Below are positions 1-5,906 of a DNA stretch of 6,111 nt, one piece after another; positions within the stretch are counted from its first letter, which is position 1; each line of letters starts with the position of its first letter. The DNA comes from Altererythrobacter sp. (GTDB lineage: Bacteria > Pseudomonadota > Alphaproteobacteria > Sphingomonadales > Sphingomonadaceae): positions 1 to 6,111 of the forward strand of contig JALZVZ010000106.1 of the NCBI GenBank assembly GCA_023299945.1. Direction: 5' to 3'. A program made the translations under genes and the position numbers. Below the pieces are notes generated by a model that saw only the letters and a program-made list of their open reading frames with translations, was not told where the DNA came from and searched no databases.

Positions 1-335
1 CCGACAAACAAAGGTTTGACCATGCGCACTTCATCCCAGCCTAAATTGGCGATTGCTTTGCCGCTCGTATCGGACACACTCATACCTGTCATCAGAGCAA
101 TGGTGAACGGGCTGACCACAAGTGGCTTGCCAAATTCAGTGTCTTTCGAAAGCTCATAATCGAAATGCGCTGGATGCGTATTCATCGTCAGCAGAGTGAA
201 CCAGACATTGTCAGCGTCCGTGATCGTGCGTCCGGGACGATGTTCATAAACATGCCCTTCCACGAAATCTTCGAAATAGCGGCCCTGAACCTCGCGAAAG
301 CGACCAGGAGCCACTTCGATTACACCATCACGCAT
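1..335 (-). CDS. MaoC-family (hotdog-fold) acyl-CoA hydratase, partial (C-terminus off the left edge)
   Basis: This is the N-terminal 111 residues of a cytoplasmic hotdog-fold enoyl-CoA hydratase; the reading frame continues past base 1. It starts at ATG 333-335, giving MRDGVIEVAPGRF, then the family segment RPGRTITDADNVWFTLLT (residues 33-50), the active-site loop MNTHPAHFD (51-59), and then FGKPLVVSPF and a MSVSD helix. Single-domain MaoC proteins are usually about 150-175 residues, so one third or so is missing. The loop matches the D-x-N-P-x-H motif of (R)-specific hydratases, with His57 in the catalytic His position but Asn52 where the catalytic Asp usually sits. This is a variant loop rather than evidence of inactivity. 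The start lies inside the end of the upstream lyase gene (8-nt overlap ATGCGTGA), so the two are probably translationally coupled. MaoC proteins next to CitE-type lyases include the itaconyl-CoA hydratase of Yersinia/Pseudomonas and Rv2499c of Mycobacterium tuberculosis. The family call is secure; the substrate is not. Confidence 0.9.
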   Translation of the reverse strand, partial: MRDGVIEVAPGRFREVQGRYFEDFVEGHVYEHRPGRTITDADNVWFTLLTMNTHPAHFDYELSKDTEFGKPLVVSPFTIALMTGMSVSDTSGKAIANLGWDEVRMVKPLFV

Positions 336-1155
336 CACCAATTCCTTCTTTTCGCGCCAGTACTGCGCGGTATTTTTTGACCAAGGGAGCCTCTAACATT
401 TGCCCCTTGTAACGGATCGCTTTTTCGCCTGCTTCGTCATACGCGCGCAGAGCGGCAGCGGCGGCATTGACGGCCTCTTCCCCCGGTTCAAACGCCTCTT
501 CAATCGCAGCGATTTGGCGCGGATGGATCGCGGCCTTGGCGTCAAATCCTATGCTCTCAGCGCGGCGGCATTCGTCAGCCAACCCATGTTCGTCATCCAA
601 TTTGACAAAGGGCACATCAATCGCGGGCAATTTGTGTTCAGAGCACGCAAAGATAAACTGCTGGCGCGCTGTGAGCAAAGGCTCCCAAGCAAGATCGACG
701 CCCAGCTCGCCGGAAAAGTCGGCCCCGCCAAACATCATTGCAGCATTGCCATGAGCACCTGCGATTTCATGCGCATGGCGCAAGCCTTTAGGTGTTTCGA
801 TAAGCGGTATAAGTCCGGGGCATTTTGCGCCCAAAGCCTTGGCCACCACCTCAACCTCAACCGCGCTTTCCACCATCGGCAAAAGCAGGAATGGCGGGAA
901 ATTGTCAGAAGCAATCAGAGCCGCCAAGTCGAGGATGCCCTCAGCTGTGTCGACCGCGTTGATCCTAAGTCCCCAGCCCGCTGTATCCGCACTTTCAAAC
1001 TGAGCAAGCGCCTGCGCCCTTGCATCGGCCTTGTCTGCCACCGCGACCGCATCTTCTAAATCAATGACCGTCAATCCAGCGCCCGCACCGCGCGCTTTCG
1101 CGAAGCGATCAGGGCGTGAACCCGGTACAAACAGAAGGCTATTGGATGCAAACAC
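328..1155 (-). CDS. CitE-like HpcH/HpaI-family CoA-ester lyase (malyl/citramalyl-CoA lyase type)
   Basis: This is a cytoplasmic TIM-barrel lyase that would cleave (or condense) a beta-hydroxyacyl-CoA to a CoA ester and a ketoacid, Mg-dependent, 275 residues (the usual size for the short CitE-like class). Numbering from the GTG start, the family marks are SLLFVPGSRPDRFAKA (6-21), VIDLEDAV (30-37), LRIN with Arg64, PLIETPKGL with Glu120, FGGADFSGELG with Asp146, and GFDAKAAIHPRQI (203-215). Arg64, Glu120 and Asp146 are the expected substrate and metal residues, so the active site looks intact. GTG 1153-1155 is preferred because GGAG (1165-1168) lies 9 nt upstream and the protein then begins just before the conserved SLLFVPG strand. 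A TTG at 1174-1176 would add seven residues but has poor ribosome-binding spacing. The gene overlaps the MaoC gene downstream by 8 nt. Candidates are (S)-citramalyl-CoA lyase, malyl/beta-methylmalyl-CoA lyase, or a 3-hydroxy-3-methylglutaryl-CoA-type lyase like Rv2498c. It is not the citrate lyase subunit, because no citD/citF neighbours are seen. Confidence 0.9.
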   Translation of the reverse strand: MFASNSLLFVPGSRPDRFAKARGAGAGLTVIDLEDAVAVADKADARAQALAQFESADTAGWGLRINAVDTAEGILDLAALIASDNFPPFLLLPMVESAVEVEVVAKALGAKCPGLIPLIETPKGLRHAHEIAGAHGNAAMMFGGADFSGELGVDLAWEPLLTARQQFIFACSEHKLPAIDVPFVKLDDEHGLADECRRAESIGFDAKAAIHPRQIAAIEEAFEPGEEAVNAAAAALRAYDEAGEKAIRYKGQMLEAPLVKKYRAVLARKEGIGDA

Positions 1156-1164
1156 GCACTCATT

Positions 1165-1168
1165 CTCC
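1165..1168 (-). promoter_or_regulatory. Ribosome-binding site that decides the lyase start
   Basis: On the minus strand GGAG is followed by 9 nt and then GTG (1153-1155). The only competing in-frame start, TTG at 1174-1176, has its nearest purine run (GGGGAG) about 15 nt away, which is too far. An ATG at 1161-1163 is out of frame. The GTG start is therefore favoured. Confidence 0.6.
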
Positions 1169-1200
1169 AAGATCAATATTTTTTGTGTTTCTCTCCCCTC

Positions 1201-1229
1201 ACAATTTGTCCGGACAAATCCAAAGTCAA
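1201..1229 (-). promoter_or_regulatory. Putative sigma70-type promoter of the lyase-hydratase operon, with an operator in the spacer
   Basis: On the minus strand TTGACT (1224-1229, five of six matches to the -35 consensus) is followed by 17 nt and a weak -10, AATTGT (1201-1206). The perfect palindrome at 1204-1219 fills the spacer and enters the -10, a position expected to allow repression. A purine-rich GAGGGGAGAG leader follows. The -35 is good and the -10 poor, so the promoter itself is tentative. Confidence 0.4.
1204..1219. promoter_or_regulatory. Operator-like 16-bp palindrome, site 1 (perfect)
   Basis: ATTTGTCCGGACAAAT is a perfect 8+8 inverted repeat. The identical 16 bases recur at 2251-2266, with degenerate copies at 1243-1258 and 1442-1457. 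It lies about 50 bp upstream of the lyase start, between the candidate -35 and -10. The TTGT-N4-ACAA form resembles sites of dimeric repressors such as GntR-type proteins. The regulator family is inferred; the symmetry and recurrence are directly visible. Confidence 0.8.
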
Positions 1230-1242
1230 GGAAGATTCGTGA

Positions 1243-1258
1243 ATTTGTCTCTACAAAT
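1243..1258. promoter_or_regulatory. Operator-like palindrome, site 2 (degenerate centre)
   Basis: ATTTGTCTCTACAAAT keeps both 6-bp arms, ATTTGT and ACAAAT, of the perfect sites but has CTCT in place of the central CCGG. Its centre is 39 bp from that of site 1. Being close to the lyase promoter, it could be a second co-operative repressor site. On the plus strand it also lies upstream of a GGGAGAG-ATG start (1288) and may have served a gene reading to the right that is now lost. Confidence 0.6.
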
Positions 1259-1272
1259 GCGGATTTTCTCTA

Positions 1273-1317
1273 GGGAGAGTAACAACGATGGCTTTTAGAC
1301 ACATATTGGCAGGATGA
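1273..1317 (+). pseudogene. Possible relic 5' end of a lost gene (nine-codon frame MAFRHILAG)
   Basis: GGGAGAG (1273-1279) sits 8 nt before ATG 1288-1290, which opens MAFRHILAG and stops at TGA 1315-1317. The frame continues after the stop as NAAALML and then about 15 more codons to a TAG, together looking like the basic and hydrophobic start of an export signal that has decayed. Operator site 2 stands about 30 bp upstream of the ATG, much as the perfect site stands upstream of the receptor gene at 2338. It could equally be a short leader peptide or chance; confidence is low. Confidence 0.2.
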
Positions 1318-1418
1318 AACGCAGCAGCGCTGATGCTTGATCCTAAGTCGTCGCCGTCAGCAATGAGCCTCAATGTCCGAATTTCGTAGGTCCCTCTCCC
1401 TTTTCACAAGAGCTTTGC

Positions 1419-1441
1419 ACTCTCAATAGTGTGATGAGAGT
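1419..1441. repeat. 7-bp inverted repeat next to operator site 3
   Basis: ACTCTCA (1419-1425) and TGAGAGT (1435-1441) form a perfect 7-bp stem with a 9-nt loop, ending at the base before operator site 3. Neither strand has a clear U-run after the stem, so an intrinsic terminator for the membrane-protein gene is only weakly supported. Confidence 0.3.
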
Positions 1442-1457
1442 ATTTATCCGGGCAAAT
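1442..1457. promoter_or_regulatory. Operator-like palindrome, site 3 (14 of 16 matches)
   Basis: ATTTATCCGGGCAAAT differs from the perfect sites at two positions (5 and 11), which happen to be related by near-symmetry, and keeps the central CCGG. It lies about 50 bp beyond the stop codon of the membrane-protein gene and about 290 bp upstream of the lyase start, with no start codon close to it. It may be a distal auxiliary operator for looping or a leftover of a lost promoter. Confidence 0.5.
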
Positions 1458-1504
1458 TATGCCTAAAATTCACAGCTTGAGATGCCGATCGAGAACCTTT
1501 GTCC

Positions 1505-2188
1505 TTATGCCAAGGGTTTGACATTGCCCAGAAAAGCGGTCGCAAGCAGCAATAGGTAAACGATCCAAACCCAGATGCGGGTTTTGTTCATAGTGTTGAG
1601 CAAAGGGATCTCGGTTTCATCGCTCGATCCCTTTTCCAAAACTGCACCAAGCTGTGCTCCGACCGGCTTGAAAGCGACATCGATCATAATCGCCGCCACA
1701 AAAATGAGGCCAAACAAGAGCGCTTTCCAAGCCAGCCAATCAGGCGATAATGGCGCATTGAGCAATAGGCTTTGGCCGCCCAGCCAAAGGTAGAAAGCAC
1801 CAACAATCCAGCGCAGCCATCCCTCTATCCCGCGATTGCGCGCAGCTCGGGGTGTCTGGTCATGCTTATGCGCATCCCAAACCAGCCACAGCCAAAAGCC
1901 GCCGATCAGCCACGCCGCAATCACCAGCCATGTTGGCACATCCCACCAACCGCCCATATCAACCACGCTGAGCGACAATGGCACCATCAGCGCCCACGCG
2001 CTGCGCGGCGTCATATCGATCAGCACCAAAAGCTTGAGCAAGGCGATTCGTTGCTCAAGCGAGTACTCATCCCGCTTGCGAAAATGCTGCCCCAATAAGA
2101 AGACGCCAACGTCCGCCCCTAACCATAGAACGAACAATAGTAAGTGCGCATAGACCAGCGCGGGATAGGCAAGATGGGACAGACTCAT
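1505..2188 (-). CDS. Six-helix inner-membrane protein of unknown function
   Basis: A 227-residue, strongly hydrophobic protein. Likely membrane helices are at residues 10-33, within 47-78, and at 84-104, 122-143, 152-173 and 204-221, with charged loops around 34-46, 105-120 and 175-200. His15 lies in the first helix within YAHLLLFVLWLGADVGVF, and an IDMTPRSAW stretch (57-65) looks like a conserved functional loop. The general look (a buried histidine in helix 1, several Trp-rich helices) is reminiscent of CopD/DUF2269-like membrane proteins, but no family motif was recognised with certainty and no substrate can be named. ATG 2186-2188 is supported by AAGGAG seven bases upstream. The gene diverges from the receptor gene, sharing a 149-bp control region with a perfect operator, so it may belong to the same regulon. 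A role in transport or membrane redox chemistry for the imported substrate is possible but not shown. Confidence 0.8.
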   Translation of the reverse strand: MSLSHLAYPALVYAHLLLFVLWLGADVGVFLLGQHFRKRDEYSLEQRIALLKLLVLIDMTPRSAWALMVPLSLSVVDMGGWWDVPTWLVIAAWLIGGFWLWLVWDAHKHDQTPRAARNRGIEGWLRWIVGAFYLWLGGQSLLLNAPLSPDWLAWKALLFGLIFVAAIMIDVAFKPVGAQLGAVLEKGSSDETEIPLLNTMNKTRIWVWIVYLLLLATAFLGNVKPLA

Positions 2189-2236
2189 GTGATGTCTCCT
2201 TAAGGATGCAGCCCCCTACAAAACATATTTGTGCAG

Positions 2237-2266
2237 TTGACAAAAGAGAAATTTGTCCGGACAAAT
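2237..2266 (+). promoter_or_regulatory. Putative promoter of the receptor operon overlapping the operator
   Basis: A perfect -35 hexamer TTGACA (2237-2242) is followed 8 nt later by the operator palindrome. No strong -10 is seen; ACAAAT (2261-2266) at 18-nt spacing is the best, with half of the consensus bases. Operator placement just after the -35 repeats the arrangement at the lyase promoter. Confidence 0.4.
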
Positions 2267-2267
2267 T
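2250..2267. promoter_or_regulatory. Operator-like 18-bp palindrome, site 4 (perfect)
   Basis: AATTTGTCCGGACAAATT is a perfect 9+9 inverted repeat and contains the same 16 bases as site 1. It lies in the divergent region between the membrane-protein gene (start 2188) and the receptor gene (start 2338), about 70 bp upstream of the latter, so it could control both. It is the longest and best copy in the window. Confidence 0.85.
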
Positions 2268-2337
2268 GCAATTGGGAGAATGAGCGCCTTTGAACCGAAG
2301 GGCCTCTGACATCGTTTGACAGGGAAGGATTTTGTGA

Positions 2338-4875
2338 ATGTCGCAGAAATTTTTGACCGCATCTGTATCGCTGGCCGCCTGTGCCACTGTACTAGCTCAA
2401 CCAGCTTTGGCGCAAGAAGCCGATACCGAGGCGCAAACTGAAAGAGGCGGGCTCAACCAGATTATCGTGACCGCACAGCGGCGCGAAGAAAGCGTACAAG
2501 ATGTTCCAATCGCCATCAGTGCCTTTAACAAGGAAGAGCTTGAAGCGCGCGGAATTGGCTCCGCTTTGGAAGTGGCACAATTCGTCCCTAACCTTGTCGG
2601 ATTAAACAACACCGGCCTAGGTACGGCAAATTCCTATTACCTTCGCGGCATCGGCAACACAGAATCTATCGCAACATTCGATCCGCCGATTGGCACATAT
2701 GTGGATGACATTTACCTGTCCCGCCAAAACGCCAACAACCTCTCATTCTTTGACGTTGAACGCGTTGAGGTTTTGCGCGGTCCGCAAGGGACTTTGTTTG
2801 GCCGCAACACCACAGGCGGCGCGGTAAACGTCTATCTCAGCGAGCCGGGTGACGAAGTGGCCGGTTATGCAGAAGTTGGCTATGGCAGCTACGAACGCAA
2901 ATTGGCTCGCGCCTCAATCGACCTTCCGGTGGCAGATAATCTTGCGCTGAAAGTCTCCGGCTATTGGCAGAATGACGACGGCTACACCCAAAACTCTGTG
3001 ACAGGTGAACGCACCAACGAAAACGATGGTTGGGGTGTCCGGATCGGCGCCAGAGGCGAACTAGCAGATTGGGCGACTTGGACCGGATCGTATATCCACA
3101 CCGAAGCCGATTCTACCAACCTGCTTAATTTTGACTGCGACCCTAACAATCCGACCGATTGTAGCGGGCGCTTTTCAGCGACAGGCCTGCGCTCTGACAG
3201 CACGTTCACCAGCCCAGTGTTTGGTGATCTTTTCACAGGCGAGAAAAACGGATTTGGCCTCGGTAATGAAGCCACGATGGATTTCATTTCATCCAATCTG
3301 GAGCTTGAATTGTCAGCCGATTGGACAGTGAATATCATCACTGGCTTTGTCAAAATCCAGCAGGATTTCGCGCTTGATTTCGCTGATGGCCGCGGGCTTC
3401 CCAGCACATCCAACCCAGTGCCGCCAGTCGCAGGCTTCACCTTTGGCGGCTTCACTATCTCCAATGACGGTCGCCATGGCCAGTTTACGCAGGAAGTGAA
3501 ATTCTCCGGCTCGCTTGGCAATGGCCTCGTTGATCTGGTTGGCGGGGTGTATTATTTCACCGAGGACAATACGACCGATTTCGGCGACATCTTCTCTTTG
3601 GCTATCGCACCTCCGCCTGATGGCTTTCCCTTGATCTTAGCTGATCGCACGATCAATAATACAGCAGAGGCATGGGCTGGTTATGTGCAGGCAGACGTTA
3701 ACGTAACCGACCAACTCACTCTGACAGGCGGCATTCGCTACACAGACGAGGAAAAGACGTTTGACATCCGCGACAATCGTGCACGGATCGGCGGCGGCCT
3801 TTGCCAAGCAGTGGCGCAATTTGGCCCCTCCACATGTATCGACACCGCCAATTTGGTCGCGACCAATGGCAATACAATCCCGAACGAGCAATCGGTTGGT
3901 ATTTGGACCCCGCGTGTCGCCCTAAACTATGCCGTGAATGATGATGTGTTGCTGTTTGCCTCTGCGACCCGAGGATTCAAATCAGGCGGCTGGAATGCGC
4001 GCGGAACGTCAGCATCTGAGCTTCTGCCATTCGGCCCGGAGACCGCTTGGAGTTATGAAGCTGGCGCAAAAACAGAATTGTTTGACCGTTTGGTTCGCCT
4101 CAACGTCACCGCGTTTTTCCTCGACGTAGGTGACCTCCAAACGCCATCAGCATTCATTCGCGGTGATGGCTCGCTCGCTTTCATCACTCGCAATTTTGCC
4201 GATTATGAAAACAAGGGCTTGGAGATTGAGTTCACCACTGTTCCGGCAGAGGGCCTCAGCCTGTTTGCAGCGATCGGCTATCAAGACGATGAATATAAGA
4301 TCGACACCGATGCACCAGCGCTAGACGAATTCGGCGTTCAATCCGTAGCAGCGCAACAGGCCAATTGCCTCGCCCAGCTTGCTGCTGGACAAATCCCGAA
4401 CACAGCTGGCGGTGATACTGCGGCATCATGCGGCGTGGGTATTGTCGGTACGGATGGATCAATCGCAGAGCCAGTGCGCTCACCTGATTTTACAGTAGCA
4501 TTGGGCGGCAGTTACGAGCTTGCACTGGGTGACTTTTCAATCATTCCGGCAGTTAATGCCAACTGGCGCAGTGAAAGCGAAACCGGCACCAACGGTGTGA
4601 CCCTGTTCGACGGCGATGTTACCGGTCTTAGCGGAACGGTCTACCCTGCCAATACCATTGGCCTAGGCGATCCGATCAACCCTGCTAGCGGATCATTTAG
4701 CGAAGACCGCTGGATCCTCAACGCTTCGGTTACTTTGAAGAGCGTTGAAGGCTTCTCTGTGGTGGCTGAATGTAAGAACTGTTTGGACCAAGAGGCGGTG
4801 GAATCTGCCCTAGCAAACTTCAGCTATCTCAACCCGCCGCGCACTTGGACGGTGCGCGCCAAATACGAATTCTGA
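2338..4875 (+). CDS. TonB-dependent outer-membrane receptor
   Basis: An 845-residue outer-membrane beta-barrel that would import a substrate using TonB-ExbBD energy. The start ATG 2338 has AAGGA (2325-2329) 8 nt upstream. Parts in order are a Sec signal peptide with ALA cleavage after residue 25, a TonB box IIVTAQRR (42-49), and a plug domain (about 53-168) including YLRGIG (101-106), YVDDIYLSR (121-129), VEVLRGPQGTLFGRN (143-157) and TTGGAVN. A 22-strand-type barrel follows, with RGFKSGGWN (545-553) and a C-terminus ending in aromatic Phe845 (WTVRAKYEF). No N-terminal signalling (STN) domain is present, so it is a transporter rather than a FecA-like transducer. The mature part has eight cysteines in four close pairs (267/275, 489/500, 677/698, 812/815), probably loop disulfides. 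The substrate cannot be read from the sequence. The operator shared with the CoA-lyase operon argues for an organic carbon substrate more than iron. The stop overlaps the next start as TGATG. Confidence 0.95.
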   Translation: MSQKFLTASVSLAACATVLAQPALAQEADTEAQTERGGLNQIIVTAQRREESVQDVPIAISAFNKEELEARGIGSALEVAQFVPNLVGLNNTGLGTANSYYLRGIGNTESIATFDPPIGTYVDDIYLSRQNANNLSFFDVERVEVLRGPQGTLFGRNTTGGAVNVYLSEPGDEVAGYAEVGYGSYERKLARASIDLPVADNLALKVSGYWQNDDGYTQNSVTGERTNENDGWGVRIGARGELADWATWTGSYIHTEADSTNLLNFDCDPNNPTDCSGRFSATGLRSDSTFTSPVFGDLFTGEKNGFGLGNEATMDFISSNLELELSADWTVNIITGFVKIQQDFALDFADGRGLPSTSNPVPPVAGFTFGGFTISNDGRHGQFTQEVKFSGSLGNGLVDLVGGVYYFTEDNTTDFGDIFSLAIAPPPDGFPLILADRTINNTAEAWAGYVQADVNVTDQLTLTGGIRYTDEEKTFDIRDNRARIGGGLCQAVAQFGPSTCIDTANLVATNGNTIPNEQSVGIWTPRVALNYAVNDDVLLFASATRGFKSGGWNARGTSASELLPFGPETAWSYEAGAKTELFDRLVRLNVTAFFLDVGDLQTPSAFIRGDGSLAFITRNFADYENKGLEIEFTTVPAEGLSLFAAIGYQDDEYKIDTDAPALDEFGVQSVAAQQANCLAQLAAGQIPNTAGGDTAASCGVGIVGTDGSIAEPVRSPDFTVALGGSYELALGDFSIIPAVNANWRSESETGTNGVTLFDGDVTGLSGTVYPANTIGLGDPINPASGSFSEDRWILNASVTLKSVEGFSVVAECKNCLDQEAVESALANFSYLNPPRTWTVRAKYEF

Positions 4876-5906
4876 TGGGAATAAAAACTGTGGCAGCGCT
4901 CTTTGTGAGCGTTGTCACAGCCCTTTTCTTTCACAATTCTGTCGCCGCCCACACGCCGGACGTTGAGCCATGGTCTGAGGCTGTCGTTAGCGTCACGGAT
5001 TTGCAAGAAAGCGCGTCTTGGCTGGTCGAAGATGGCGGCTGGCAGACCGTATCATTCGGCGCGCTTAATCCAGCCGAAATAGCCTATTGGAAATTACCGA
5101 GCACAGCGTCGGGTGCATATCGTAAAATTTGTGCCCCGAAAGCCGCCATTGGCTGCATCCGCTTTGTGCGGTTTGATGGCGTAAATCAGCGCCCAATCCG
5201 GCGTGCGGCACGCCCTTGGGACACTGGCGGAATTTTCTCACTTATGGTCCGCAGTGAAGATACTGCTGCACTGTTCGATGCAGCGATTGCGCGCGGCTGG
5301 TGGGCGGAAAGCGACCCTTATGAATTTTCCTTCGGCGGATCGGACCTCGTCAATGTCGTTGTGCGCGGGCCGCACGGGGTTAATTACGCAGTCTATCAGC
5401 GCAAATCCCCTCCCTTTATCGGCTTTCCAGTGGGGCGCCTGAGCCAGGCGTTCAACTCTATGCGCATGGTCAAGGATCAGACTGCCAGCCTTGCGTTTTA
5501 CCGCGACACATTGGGCCTTAAAGTGTTGTTTGATGCGCCCTTCACTGATCCGGAACCGCGCGCGAATAATTTCTCCGTGCCTGCAAATTTGGCGACCAGC
5601 TTGGTGCGCCGCGCTGCCGTCGCTCAGCCCAAATTACCTGGTGAAACAGGCCGGATTGAGCTGATGCAATTTGAAGGGTTTGATGGCCGCGATTTCTCTA
5701 AATTTGCATCCCCGCCCAACCTTGGGATTATCTCGGTGCGTTATCCGGTCAAGGATTTCGGCGCCTATCGCAATGATCTGGAGCAGCTGGGAGTTTCGGT
5801 CGCATATGAAACTGAGAGCTTGGAAATTGAGACTGGCAAGAAAGTTCCCGCATTCGCTGTGCGCGATCCAGATGGAAATTTGACCGAGTTTTATGATGCC
5901 CAATAG
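4875..5906 (+). CDS. Exported tandem VOC-fold (glyoxalase/dioxygenase superfamily) protein
   Basis: A 343-residue protein with a cleavable Sec signal (MGIKTVAALF..., cleavage after SVAA at about residue 25), so probably periplasmic, which is unusual for VOC proteins. The start is ATG 4875-4877, overlapping the receptor stop by one base. An upstream in-frame ATG (4845) would bury the signal behind ten extra residues and is rejected. Two VOC modules are seen. Module 1 is about 33-176, with FSLMVRSEDTAALFDAAIARG (121-141) split by a typical helix and ending GPHGVNYAVYQ. Module 2 is about 190-343, with MRMVKD...ASLAFYRDTLGLKV (196-217) and ending DPDGNLTEFYD. The conserved metal-binding Glu is present in module 2 (Glu338) but is Ala172 in module 1, and the usual first-strand His of module 2 is replaced (Asn194 region). 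Metal catalysis is therefore doubtful; it may bind a ligand instead. Tight coupling to the receptor suggests it handles the imported compound. Confidence 0.85.
   Translation: MGIKTVAALFVSVVTALFFHNSVAAHTPDVEPWSEAVVSVTDLQESASWLVEDGGWQTVSFGALNPAEIAYWKLPSTASGAYRKICAPKAAIGCIRFVRFDGVNQRPIRRAARPWDTGGIFSLMVRSEDTAALFDAAIARGWWAESDPYEFSFGGSDLVNVVVRGPHGVNYAVYQRKSPPFIGFPVGRLSQAFNSMRMVKDQTASLAFYRDTLGLKVLFDAPFTDPEPRANNFSVPANLATSLVRRAAVAQPKLPGETGRIELMQFEGFDGRDFSKFASPPNLGIISVRYPVKDFGAYRNDLEQLGVSVAYETESLEIETGKKVPAFAVRDPDGNLTEFYDAQ

Larger units (their letters stand above)
1156..1504. other. Gene-free regulatory stretch between the lyase and membrane-protein genes
   Basis: About 350 bases without a convincing complete gene. 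It contains the lyase leader and promoter region, three copies of the operator family (1204-1219, 1243-1258, 1442-1457), a nine-codon open frame with a good ribosome site (1288-1317), and an inverted repeat directly abutting the third operator (1419-1441). No RNA gene or transposon end was recognised. The mix of orphan operator and stubby start suggests a deletion scar left by a lost gene, which is inference. Confidence 0.5.

Noticed and set aside
400..1059. 219-codon plus-strand open frame
   Set aside because: It lies wholly opposite the CitE-like gene, whose motifs are clear. The plus-strand translation has no family features and a composition typical of antisense frames.
1174..1176. TTG as the start of the CitE-like gene
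   Set aside because: It is a rare start codon with poor ribosome-site spacing, and the added residues precede the conserved N-terminal strand. GTG 1153-1155 is better supported.
1419..1441. Intrinsic terminator at the inverted repeat
   Set aside because: The stem is short and AT-mixed, with a 9-nt loop and no following U-run on either strand, so it is listed as a repeat only.
2371..2382. Lipobox-like LAAC in the receptor signal peptide
   Set aside because: A normal ALA cleavage site follows at residue 25, ahead of the TonB box, and a lipidated N-terminus is not expected for this receptor type.
2067..2387. 106-codon minus-strand open frame across the divergent control region
   Set aside because: It overlaps the receptor start, the operator and the N-terminus of the membrane protein in another frame, and has no recognisable motif.
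2982..3521. 179-codon minus-strand open frame
   Set aside because: It is antisense to the receptor barrel, and the receptor reading is unambiguous.
4387..4394. GGACAAAT, one half of the operator, inside the receptor gene
   Set aside because: The other half is absent, and a single 8-base match is expected by chance.
4845..4877. Upstream ATG (4845) as the start of the VOC gene
   Set aside because: It would place ten residues before the signal peptide and overlap the receptor by 31 nt. ATG 4875 gives a proper Sec signal and TGATG coupling.
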